The notes: generated from the sequence alone by a model not told the origin. 20,249 nt of DNA from CAYGAW01 sp964347945 (GCA_964347945.1 CAYGAW010000211.1:1-20249), one strand, 5' to 3'; shown: positions 7,957 to 15,190, numbered from the stretch's first letter. Translations and numbers: made by a program.

Positions 7957-9462
7957 CTATAGCTTGTAGATCTCTCCGAACTTGTCGCGCAAGTAGCGTA
8001 GGTACGGCTCTGCGGTGAGCCCGCTTCCGGTAACGGCGGTCAGCAACTCCACGGGCTCGAACTTCCCACCATGTTTGTGCACGTGCTCCCGCAGCCAGCT
8101 CAGAAGTTCGCCGAACTCTCCACGCTCGATTCGGTGCTGGAGGTCTGGGATGTCGCCTGCGATTTTGGCCCACAGCTGCGAGGCAACCAGGTTGCCCAGG
8201 GCATAGGTCGGGAAATAGCCGATCATGCCGCCGGACCAATGGATATCTTGCAGTACACCTTCTGCATCGTCGCTGGGGGTCAATCCCAGGAACTCCTCGA
8301 ACCTGGCATTCCACGCCTCAGGAAGATCCCCTATACCGAGGGTGCCATCCATCAGCGAGATCTCCAACTCGAATCGAAGCATGATGTGCAGGTTGTAGGT
8401 GGCCTCATCGGCCTCGACCCGGATGAACGAAGGTTGCACCTTGTTGATAGCGCGGTAGAAGGTATCCAGACTCACATCGCCCAGCTGACTTGGAAACACC
8501 TCTTGCAGCCGCGCGTAGAACGCTACCCAGAACGGACGGCTCCGACCGACCAAGTTCTCCCACAGTCGCGACTGCGACTCGTGCATGGCCAATGAGGCTG
8601 CATCAGCGAGAGGAGTCCGGTCAAAGTCTGGATTCACGCCCTGCTCGTACATCGCGTGTCCAGCCTCATGCATCGAGCCGAAGAGAGCTGTGTTGAGGAA
8701 CTTCGGGTCGAAGCGTGTGGTGATACGAACGTCACCGGTCCCAAAACCTGAGGTGAAGGGATGAACCGACTTGTCCTGGCGTCCTCGCTCGAAGTCGTAG
8801 CCGATGGCTTTGACGACCTCCAGTCCAAAATCCCGCTGCTTCTCCTCGGCGAAAGTCTGACGCACCACCGAGTCGTCCACAGGCGCACCGCGCTCGCTTA
8901 TGGCCCGCACCAGCTCGACCTGCTGCGGACGCAACTCATCGAAGACGGCTTTGACTTCCGCGGTCTTCATCCCCGGCTCGAAATCGTCCAACAGGGGGTC
9001 GTAAATGTGATCGTAGGGCGCGAAGAAGTCGACATACTGGCGTCGCAGCTCCAGCACCTTCTCCAAGTGCGGCTGGAACTGTGGAAAATCGGCCTCCGCT
9101 CGCGCTTTCTCCCAGGCCTGGTGAGCCAGAGCAGTGATGCGTCGAAACTCACCTACCCATTCGGCGGGCACCTTGCGTGCCTTGTCGTAGTCGCGCCGAG
9201 TCTTCTTCACAAGGCGTGCCTCGTCAGAATTGGGGTCCAGGTCGGCGACCTCCGATTCCGTCGCTGCGAGAGCCTCGCCTATGTCGTCGCTGACAAATCT
9301 CTCATGGGCCAGACGGCTCAGTGTCGCCAGTTGCATGGCCCGCCCTGCCGCCCCTCCAGGCGGCATATAGGTCTGCTGGTCCCAACTCAGGACGCCCGTG
9401 GCCGCGCTCAAATCGGCCACTACACCGAGTTGCTGACGGAGTTGTTCGAGTTTCTCTCCCAT
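7957..9462 (-). CDS. M32 family metallocarboxypeptidase (carboxypeptidase Taq type)
   Basis: A 501-residue cytoplasmic zinc carboxypeptidase that removes C-terminal residues from peptides, at the family's normal length. Every M32 signature is visible in order: HPF (234-236), DVRITTR (244-250), the zinc motif HEAGH (265-269) in SMHEAGHAMYEQG, HESQSRLWEN (294-303), FIRVEADEATYNLHI and GVLQDIHWSGG. The zinc ligands would be His265, His269 and Glu295. The ATG at 9462 is fixed by AGGAGG four bases upstream (plus-strand 9467-9472). The gene is probably monocistronic, with glmS ending 233 bases upstream and a possible promoter between them. A role in peptide turnover is expected. Confidence 0.96.
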   Translation of the reverse strand: MGEKLEQLRQQLGVVADLSAATGVLSWDQQTYMPPGGAAGRAMQLATLSRLAHERFVSDDIGEALAATESEVADLDPNSDEARLVKKTRRDYDKARKVPAEWVGEFRRITALAHQAWEKARAEADFPQFQPHLEKVLELRRQYVDFFAPYDHIYDPLLDDFEPGMKTAEVKAVFDELRPQQVELVRAISERGAPVDDSVVRQTFAEEKQRDFGLEVVKAIGYDFERGRQDKSVHPFTSGFGTGDVRITTRFDPKFLNTALFGSMHEAGHAMYEQGVNPDFDRTPLADAASLAMHESQSRLWENLVGRSRPFWVAFYARLQEVFPSQLGDVSLDTFYRAINKVQPSFIRVEADEATYNLHIMLRFELEISLMDGTLGIGDLPEAWNARFEEFLGLTPSDDAEGVLQDIHWSGGMIGYFPTYALGNLVASQLWAKIAGDIPDLQHRIERGEFGELLSWLREHVHKHGGKFEPVELLTAVTGSGLTAEPYLRYLRDKFGEIYKL

Positions 9463-9625
9463 CGGTCCTCCTGTCCTCAGGACTGCCTATCTCAGGCCAG
9501 CGGTACGCCGATTCGGTCTCCCTTGCACCCGAACCGAACTCTCCGCAGTTCCCGCCCCATCCGTGATAGCCAGAGGATGGTCTGCCGCTCCAGACGCACG
9601 CCTGTGACGGCGCGGGCAATTTCTG

Positions 9626-9653
9626 TATATAACTACCGAGGATGCGGTGTCGA
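9626..9653 (-). promoter_or_regulatory. Possible promoter of the M32 gene
   Basis: On the minus strand, TCGACA (plus 9648-9653, 5 of 6 to TTGACA) and TATATA (plus 9626-9631, 4 of 6) are 16 bases apart. They lie about 165 bases upstream of the M32 start. It is the best candidate in the glmS-M32 gap but only moderately close to consensus. Confidence 0.35.
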
Positions 9654-9695
9654 AGGTTCAGTCAGGTGGCATGGCCGGCCGGTAGTCAGCCCGGG

Positions 9696-11543
9696 CTACT
9701 CCACTGTAACAGACTTGGCCAAATTACGCGGCTGATCCACATCGCAGCCCCGTTCCACAGCCACATGGTAGGCGAACAACTGCAGAGGGACAATCGCCAG
9801 CACCGGAGTCAAGACCTCCAGCGTAGGCGGGATGTAGAACACCTCCTCAGCGAGCTGCCCAATCTCGTCGTCCCCTGCCGTGGCTACCGCTAGAACGTCG
9901 GCCCGGCGCGCCCGTACCTCCTGAATGTTGCTGACCACTTTCTCGTATGTGCCACTCTCGGGGACTATGGCGAACACCACTGAGTCGTCATCCAACACGG
10001 CGATTGGCCCATGCTTGAGCTCTCCAGCGGGATACCCCTCGGCATGGACATAGCTGATCTCTTTTAGCTTTAGTGCCCCCTCCATGGCTGTGGGATAGCC
10101 GAGATTTCGTCCGATGAAGAAGAAGGTTTGCCGCTGGGCGTGTCGTTTGGCGACTTCTTCGATGGCTTCCTTTTCTTGCAGGATCAACTCCACCTTGGCC
10201 GGCAACTCGCGCAACTCCTCTACGACGTCAGCTACCTGCGCCTCGGTGAGGAGGCCCCGTCTCCGGCCCAGATCCAGGGCCACCAAACACAACAAAACGA
10301 GTTCGGTCGTGTACGTCTTGGTCGCCACCACACAGATCTCCGGTCCGGCTTGGAAGTAGATGGTCGCATCGGCACCTCTGGTGATGGAGCTCCCCACCAC
10401 ATTGGTCAGAGCGACGGTGATGGCCCCCTTGTCCTGGGCCAGCCGAAAGCCTGCCAGAGTGTCCGCCGTCTCCCCCGACTGAGTAATCAGAACGACGAGA
10501 GTCCTCTCATCTATGATGGGGGCACCATATCGGAATTCGGAGGCTATCGACACCTCCACCGGCAGCTGAGCCCACCTCTCCATCAGTAGCTTGCCCACCA
10601 GGCCCGCATACGATGACGTGCCACAGGCCACGATATTGACGCGGTTCACGCTGCTCAAGTCCAGGTGTGCCCACTCCGAAAGGCTGACTCGCCTGCCGTC
10701 GAGGCGACCCCGCAGAGTGTTGGCGATGGCTTCCGGCTGCTCGTGAACTTCCTTGAGGTAGAAGTGTGGATACCCCCCCTTCTCTGCCGACTCCAGATTC
10801 CAGGTGATTTGCAGCGGATCACGCTGCATCTCCTGTCCATCGAGAGCGCGTATGGTCACTTCCTCGGGCGTTAGCATTACGACCTCACCGTCGTCCACCA
10901 CCATGGCCCTTCGCGTGTGCCGCATGATGGCCGGTATGTCGGAGGCGAGGTAGTTCTCCCCTTGCCCCAGGCCGACTATCAGTGGTGAGAAGAGGCGGGC
11001 ACCCACCAACACCTGAGGTTCATCCCGACAGAGAGCAGCGATGGCATATGCTCCCCTCACTTTCTTCAACCCGCGCCTGACAGCTTCCGGCAGAAGTGGA
11101 GCTTCGTGCCCATCTTGAGCCAGCCTGTCGTATTCCTCCTCGAAGAGATGAGCCAGCACCTCCGTGTCCGTCTCAGAGACGAAGTCATGGCCCCGAGCCA
11201 CCAATTCCTGCCGCAGCGACGAATAGTTCTCAATGATACCATTGTGAACCAGGACTATGCGTCGCCGGCAGTCAGGGTGCGGATGAGCATTCACTTCGTT
11301 GGGCAGTCCATGGGTTGCCCAGCGGGTGTGGCCGACCCCGAGGAACCCCGCCGGCCCTCCGTCTTCCAGCGCCTCGAGCAGCTTCCGGAGTTTCCCCTCG
11401 GTCTTCTCGATCTCGATCTCGCCCGCGGGGTTCAACACGGCAATGCCCGCCGAGTCATACCCTCGATACTCCAAGCGTTGCAGTCCGTCGAGCAAGATGG
11501 GGGTGGCGAATCGCGGACCCACGTAGCCTACTATGCCGCACAC
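9696..11543 (-). CDS. glmS: Glutamine-fructose-6-phosphate aminotransferase (glucosamine-6-phosphate synthase)
   Basis: A 615-residue, full-length GlmS that makes glucosamine-6-phosphate from fructose-6-phosphate and glutamine, the entry step to UDP-GlcNAc and peptidoglycan. The N-terminal glutaminase domain begins MCGIVGYVG, with Cys2 as nucleophile after Met removal, then LEYRGYDSAG, GHTRWATHG and VHNGIIENY. Two SIS isomerase domains follow, with ACGTSSYAG, TQSGETADT and VVATKTYTTE in the first and EGALKLKEISY and YPAGELKHGPIA in the second. The C-terminus is the standard DQPRNLAKSVTVE. The start is GTG at 11543, with GGAGGTG seven bases upstream. It lies only 20 bases after the GTPase-SIS gene with no promoter room, so it is the second gene of the ribozyme-led operon. 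Unlike the usual arrangement, the ribozyme is not directly in front of glmS. Confidence 0.98.
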   Translation of the reverse strand: MCGIVGYVGPRFATPILLDGLQRLEYRGYDSAGIAVLNPAGEIEIEKTEGKLRKLLEALEDGGPAGFLGVGHTRWATHGLPNEVNAHPHPDCRRRIVLVHNGIIENYSSLRQELVARGHDFVSETDTEVLAHLFEEEYDRLAQDGHEAPLLPEAVRRGLKKVRGAYAIAALCRDEPQVLVGARLFSPLIVGLGQGENYLASDIPAIMRHTRRAMVVDDGEVVMLTPEEVTIRALDGQEMQRDPLQITWNLESAEKGGYPHFYLKEVHEQPEAIANTLRGRLDGRRVSLSEWAHLDLSSVNRVNIVACGTSSYAGLVGKLLMERWAQLPVEVSIASEFRYGAPIIDERTLVVLITQSGETADTLAGFRLAQDKGAITVALTNVVGSSITRGADATIYFQAGPEICVVATKTYTTELVLLCLVALDLGRRRGLLTEAQVADVVEELRELPAKVELILQEKEAIEEVAKRHAQRQTFFFIGRNLGYPTAMEGALKLKEISYVHAEGYPAGELKHGPIAVLDDDSVVFAIVPESGTYEKVVSNIQEVRARRADVLAVATAGDDEIGQLAEEVFYIPPTLEVLTPVLAIVPLQLFAYHVAVERGCDVDQPRNLAKSVTVE

Positions 11544-11563
11544 TTTCCTTCACCTCCCCCTGT

Positions 11564-12721
11564 TCACTTGATGCCCATCTTCTTAGTCGGCACCACCTCA
11601 GGCAGCATGAACTCCACTGACTGGTCGGCCGTCACGCCTCGCTCGTCAGCCAGAGTCAGGAGCAACGCATGGCCAATGGCGAGATGCGCCGCCTGGATCT
11701 TACTTGAGGAGGGGCCCTCCGGCTTGGCGTTGCTCTTGATCACGTGGTCGGCTGCTTGACCAAGCGGCGTATCCACGTTCTCGGTGATGGCCACGGCGAT
11801 CGCGCCGCGCTTCCGCGCTCGCTCCAGTGCATCGTACACAAAACCAGTGCCGCCGCTGGCCGAGATTCCGATCATCACATCCCCATCATTCACGGCCATG
11901 GTCATGTACTTTGACAAGCCCATCTCCTCCTCGCCAGCGCCCTTGGCGAAGCTCACAGGTTGCATATCGCCTAAGTTGTTGGTGAAGACCATGATGGGAA
12001 CCCCGGTCTCCAGCCCCTGTCCGGCCATCTCCATCGCCACCAAGGCGCTCGCTCCCGCCCCGGTGACGAGGATCTTGTTCCCGGCCTCGATACGACTGCG
12101 CATCACGTCAACCACGGTCTCTATGCTTGCTACCGCAGTCTCCAGGGTGGCCAAGATGCCCTCAGCATCCTGACGCAGGATGCGCGCAATCTTCTCCTCA
12201 GCAGATTCACACCCAGAGAGGTCCACGCTCACCATCAGCGGCTTGTTCACATCGATGAGCTGGCCGACCGTGTCGATCAGGACGTAGTCCTCGTACTCAT
12301 AGGCGGTGAATTCGAGCGTGGTGCCCGGCAGATTACCTATCGCCAGGTCCAAGTGGGTGAGGTTGCTGATGAGGCTGGTCTTGCCGCTATTGAAGACCCC
12401 CAGCACGGCGATGCGGTCCCTCGGGGCAAAGGTCTCGGAGAACTGTGCCCTTATCTCATCCATTCCTTCCAAGGTGACCATGGACGCAGGGATAAGATCC
12501 AAGCCCAGTTCCTGTTCCACCTTGGCGAGCCTGGCACCGTCTACCAGATCCATCTTGTTGGCAACGATGAAAAAAGGGATCCCCACCTCCTCCACGGCTT
12601 CTAGGAAGACCTTCATGGTGCTCACCTGCGGATCTACCATGTTGACCATGAGGATCGCCCCCTGGGGGTCGAAGGCCTCGAACGGAGTGGAGATCTTCTT
12701 CAACACTCTCTTGGTAAACAC
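11564..12721 (-). CDS. Circularly permuted GTPase fused to a GmhA-like SIS domain
   Basis: A 385-residue two-domain protein that I do not recognise as a named family. Residues about 20-160 form a GTPase with permuted motif order: NKMD (G4, 55-58), ASMVTLEG (G5-like), then the P-loop GVFNSGKT (108-115), LPGTT (G2-like, 131-135) and DTVGQ (G3, 150-154). RsgA, YlqF and related GTPases share this G4-G5-G1-G2-G3 order. Residues about 170-375 are a SIS domain with TGAGAS (220-225), ISASGGT (286-292), ITEN and KIQAAHLAIGHAL (from 341), closest in pattern to GmhA/DiaA phosphosugar isomerase-like proteins. The start is GTG at 12721, set by AGGAGG seven bases upstream (plus 12729-12734). A longer frame from 12856 runs into the ribozyme and is rejected. 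Being first in the operon with glmS, it probably senses or handles an amino-sugar phosphate; that is inference. Confidence 0.85.
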   Translation of the reverse strand: MFTKRVLKKISTPFEAFDPQGAILMVNMVDPQVSTMKVFLEAVEEVGIPFFIVANKMDLVDGARLAKVEQELGLDLIPASMVTLEGMDEIRAQFSETFAPRDRIAVLGVFNSGKTSLISNLTHLDLAIGNLPGTTLEFTAYEYEDYVLIDTVGQLIDVNKPLMVSVDLSGCESAEEKIARILRQDAEGILATLETAVASIETVVDVMRSRIEAGNKILVTGAGASALVAMEMAGQGLETGVPIMVFTNNLGDMQPVSFAKGAGEEEMGLSKYMTMAVNDGDVMIGISASGGTGFVYDALERARKRGAIAVAITENVDTPLGQAADHVIKSNAKPEGPSSSKIQAAHLAIGHALLLTLADERGVTADQSVEFMLPEVVPTKKMGIK

Positions 12722-12724
12722 TTG

Positions 12725-12782
12725 TGTCCCTCCTGTCATGAGGTGCCCCAGCCCAATCTCAGGGACAGGCCTGGGGATTGGG
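12725..12782 (-). promoter_or_regulatory. Alternative helices over the GTPase-SIS ribosome-binding site
   Basis: Three pairings compete in this stretch of leader RNA: CCCAATC with GATTGGG (plus 12752-12758 and 12776-12782); CCCCAG with CTGGGG (12746-12751 and 12771-12776), which crosses the first; and a 7-bp match of 12725-12731 with 12761-12767 that covers the last three bases of the AGGAGG site. The last helix would hide the ribosome-binding site. This is structure read by eye and not folded. Confidence 0.4.
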
Positions 12783-12831
12783 TTTGCCCGCACAGGCGTC
12801 AGGAGTGAGCAACGCCTCTCATGTTGCCACT

Positions 12832-13047
12832 GGACCCCTTTTGTCCCCACGGTCACCCGCAGGTTTTGGCAGAGTCCTTCGCCTCAGGAGGGGAAGACCA
12901 GGGACGTAGCCATCCCTTGGGGGGCATCCGCCGATTCCTCGATTTTCCCGTTCCTCCGCCGGCAGGCGCTGGCGTACAAAACGGTTAGCCCCGCCTCGCG
13001 TTGGGGAACCCCCACCTCGTCAACTGGAAGCCTCCAGCCCAGGCGCT
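12832..13047 (-). promoter_or_regulatory. glmS ribozyme (GlcN6P-activated self-cleaving riboswitch)
   Basis: Read on the minus strand, the conserved blocks occur in order: A then GCGCC (plus 13047 then 13046-13042), with cleavage expected between 13047 and 13046; P1 hairpin CTGGA/TCCAG; GTTGACGAGG (plus 13015-13024), the block holding the catalytic guanine; P2.1 strand GGGGG (13009-13013) matching CCCCCC (12919-12924); ATCGA, GGAA loop, then TCGGCGGATG (12925-12943); P3 hairpin AGGGA/TCCCT (12900-12917); and P4 GGAC...GTCC (12832-12877) with AAAACC and a GTGA tetraloop. These match the Thermoanaerobacter-type glmS ribozyme layout that I know. Bases 12945-13006 are an extra insert. I could not assign the P3.1 pseudoknot partner. 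It sits 326 bases before the GTPase-SIS start, in an operon ending in glmS. Confidence 0.92.
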
Positions 13048-13108
13048 ATCCTCCCCTTTGTGAAGCTCATCCTCCCTACATGGGTCTCACCTCCCTACTA
13101 ACTGTTGT

Positions 13109-13137
13109 ATTGTAGCACCCCGTGCACGGTCTCGCAA
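13109..13137 (-). promoter_or_regulatory. Promoter of the ribozyme-GTPase/SIS-glmS operon
   Basis: On the minus strand, TTGCGA (plus 13132-13137) and TACAAT (plus 13109-13114) are separated by exactly 17 bases, and TGC before the -10 makes it an extended -10 promoter. Transcription would begin near 13102, about 55 bases before the ribozyme cleavage site. The -35 abuts the stop codon of the DUF512 gene, so the operon can start independently of the upstream genes. Confidence 0.72.
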
Positions 13138-13139
13138 GT

Positions 13140-14417
13140 CTACCGCATGGTTTCAAAATGGCTCAACATCTCAGGCATGGAACTGGTCACGCGCACAGGG
13201 ACCTTGAGATGAGACTCTATGTCCCCCGCAGTCCTATCGTCGAGGGTCACATCTCCCTTGGCGTCGAACATCGCCCGTGGCAAGAGCACACCATCTCCCA
13301 GATCCCCATTCTGGAGCACAGCTAGCACTTCGTCACCCGTCAGCAATCCAGAAACCGTCACCATCGACCCAAAGAAGGTGTTCTCCACCGGGACCAGCGT
13401 TATGTCAAGGCGACTCAACTCCCCCAGCTCCTGGAGAATCCGGTGCAGAATCGGCGCTACCAAGGTCCCGCAGACCGCAACAGCCTGCCCTGTAATGGCT
13501 CCCAAGTCCTCCCGCTTGACATCAGCCCAACCGTCCAGAAGCTGCCTCACCAGCCCAATGCCATTCTCCAATTGAGGGAAGCCATCGTATTCCGTGGCCG
13601 GTGGGACTGGGATGCCAACGCGCACATACAGTTCGTCTGAGAGATAGATGAGGGTAACGCCCAGACGCCGGCGGTTCTCCGCCTGTCGAGGCATGATCCG
13701 CTCCATGATGGCCCGCTCCTCCTCAGCGTTCAGAAGGCGTAGGCCGCCGCGATGATACTTGGTGAGTCCCACAGGCACGACCCCGATGGAGCGCACCGCA
13801 GGATAGAGTGAAGTCAGATCATCCAGGGTCTCTTCCAGTCGCGCACCGTCGTTAAGACCCGGGAGCAGAACTATCTGAGTATGCATCTCGATGCCCAACT
13901 CGCCCAGGCGGCGCAGTTGTTGTCGGATGTCAGGCAGGCGGGGATTGTTGAATATGCGGCGCCTCAAGTCAAGATCAGTGGCGTGGACGGAGATGTATAG
14001 CGGGCTGAGCCGCTGCCGAGCGACCCTCCCCCAGTCCTCGTCGGTCCAGTTGGAGAGCGTGATAAAGTTCCCATGCAAGAAGGAGTATCGATAGTCGTCG
14101 TCTTTTATGTAAAGCGACCGCCTCATCCCCGATGGCATCTGATCGACGAAACAAAAGGCGCAACGGTTGTTACACCGGCGCATATCATCAAAGACGTCCT
14201 CTGTGAACTCGAGGCCGAACTCTTCACCGTATCTCCGCTGGACGTGAAAAGCGAGCCTTTGCCCAGCTCGCTCGATCTCCAGGTCCAACTCCTCGTCGGC
14301 GGTATGGAAATGATAATCTATCACATCGCGGAGGAGGTGCCCGTTGACGGAGACCAGCCGGTCTCCTGGCTCAAGGCCCGCCCTTTCCGCCAGGCTGCCC
14401 TCCTCCACACGGGCCAC
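13140..14417 (-). CDS. DUF512 family radical-SAM-like Fe-S protein with N-terminal PDZ-like domain
   Basis: A 425-residue protein. Residues 1-55 are PDZ-like (VARVEEGSLAERAGLEPGDRLVSVNG). A cysteine cluster C82-x3-C86-x2-C89 (CNNRCAFC) followed by FVDQMPSGMRRSLYIKDDDYR is the hallmark of the family. The C-terminal half is the DUF512 domain (AVCGTLVAPIL, VENTFFGSMVTVSGLLTGDE). Members are presumed iron-sulfur oxidoreductases of the radical-SAM superfamily; their reaction is not known to me. The GTG start at 14417 is the best standard start. The PDZ domain probably begins earlier (in-frame GGR just upstream), and a CTG that overlaps the plsC stop as CTGA is a possible true start. In Firmicutes this gene commonly precedes der; here the next gene encodes the permuted GTPase-SIS protein. 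Confidence 0.9.
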   Translation of the reverse strand: MARVEEGSLAERAGLEPGDRLVSVNGHLLRDVIDYHFHTADEELDLEIERAGQRLAFHVQRRYGEEFGLEFTEDVFDDMRRCNNRCAFCFVDQMPSGMRRSLYIKDDDYRYSFLHGNFITLSNWTDEDWGRVARQRLSPLYISVHATDLDLRRRIFNNPRLPDIRQQLRRLGELGIEMHTQIVLLPGLNDGARLEETLDDLTSLYPAVRSIGVVPVGLTKYHRGGLRLLNAEEERAIMERIMPRQAENRRRLGVTLIYLSDELYVRVGIPVPPATEYDGFPQLENGIGLVRQLLDGWADVKREDLGAITGQAVAVCGTLVAPILHRILQELGELSRLDITLVPVENTFFGSMVTVSGLLTGDEVLAVLQNGDLGDGVLLPRAMFDAKGDVTLDDRTAGDIESHLKVPVRVTSSMPEMLSHFETMR

Positions 14418-14440
14418 TCGTCCACCCGTACGTCCGTTGT

Positions 14441-15190
14441 TCAGCCGCTTACGTCCCCCTTACTGAAAATGATGCGACGCCGCTTGGCCCCTCTGCCCAC
14501 GGTTCTGGAATGGCTACCGTCATACGGGCGCAAGTACTCTTCTGTGGCAGCCGACAAGTCATTATAGTAGCCACGGTATTCTGGCGGCATCAGGGCCGCC
14601 AGTCGATACATCATCTCATCTGTCATCTGGCTCAACTGCTCCCTGGTCAGCTTGCCCTCTCCCGGTTCGAAGATGAACGGCTTGCCCATGACCATCTTGA
14701 CCTTCGTCCGACGGAGCCTCTTCAGCTGCTCCCAGAACTTTTCCTGTCCCCAGATGGCAACGGGAACGACAGATGCGCCAGATCTAATAGCGATGTAGGT
14801 CAGACCGTCCTTGCCCCTCTGCAGATTATTTGTCTTGCTTCTTGTGCCTTCCGGCGCCGCCATGAGCACCTTGCCCTCCTTGAGGACCCTCAAAGCCGTT
14901 CGCAAGGCCGTTCGGTCCACTTCACCTCGCCGCACGGGGAAGGTCCCATAGAGCTTGAACAGCACAGCCAGGGGCAGAAACTCGTAGTTCTCCACCTTCG
15001 ACATGCCCACCGCCTCCCGGTCTATGTATGCGGCGGCGATGACGGTATCTACCGAGATCATGTGATTCTGAGCGGTTATCACGGGTCCTTCTGCAGGAAT
15101 ATTCCCTACGCCCTCCACTTCGTGGTCCAGAAGGAGAAACATCAGGAACCTGAAAACCAAGTTGGCTAAGCGCTGCACGTACTTCCTCAT
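14441..15190 (-). CDS. plsC: 1-acyl-sn-glycerol-3-phosphate acyltransferase
   Basis: A 249-residue acyltransferase that adds the second acyl chain to lysophosphatidic acid at the membrane, giving phosphatidic acid. An N-terminal hydrophobic segment (about 8-21) is followed by the catalytic NHMISVD motif (His43, Asp48), GTFPVRRGEVDR (from 82), PEGTRS (113-118) and VVPVAIWG. The C-terminus has a basic tail (RGAKRRRIIFSK). The start is ATG at 15190: AGGAGG lies five bases upstream (plus 15196-15201) and the codon overlaps the cmk stop as ATGA. A longer frame from 15211 would add seven residues and place the ribosome-binding site inside the gene. The pairing cmk-plsC is common in bacteria. Confidence 0.93.
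   Translation of the reverse strand: MRKYVQRLANLVFRFLMFLLLDHEVEGVGNIPAEGPVITAQNHMISVDTVIAAAYIDREAVGMSKVENYEFLPLAVLFKLYGTFPVRRGEVDRTALRTALRVLKEGKVLMAAPEGTRSKTNNLQRGKDGLTYIAIRSGASVVPVAIWGQEKFWEQLKRLRRTKVKMVMGKPFIFEPGEGKLTREQLSQMTDEMMYRLAALMPPEYRGYYNDLSAATEEYLRPYDGSHSRTVGRGAKRRRIIFSKGDVSG

Noticed and set aside
9463..9695. A tRNA or other RNA gene between glmS and the M32 gene
   Set aside because: No cloverleaf arms or known RNA motif were found; only short palindromes and a possible promoter.
8761..9735. A 324-codon plus-strand open frame
   Set aside because: It lies opposite the M32 gene, whose catalytic motifs are all intact, and it has no ribosome-binding site or recognisable motif.
11106..11759. 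A 217-codon plus-strand open frame
   Set aside because: It is antisense to the glutaminase domain of glmS and to the end of the GTPase-SIS gene; no protein-like pattern.
11564..12721. The GTPase-SIS gene as a truncated canonical GTPase
   Set aside because: The missing G1-G3 half is not upstream (that stretch is ribozyme), while G1-G3 are present after G5, so a permuted order explains it better.
12306..13115. A 269-codon plus-strand open frame over the GTPase and leader
   Set aside because: It runs antisense through both the GTPase half and the conserved ribozyme blocks; the sequence is constrained on the other strand.
12722..13139. tmRNA or RNase P RNA in the 418-base gap
   Set aside because: There is no tRNA-like end with CCA and no RNase P conserved core; the glmS ribozyme blocks explain the sequence.
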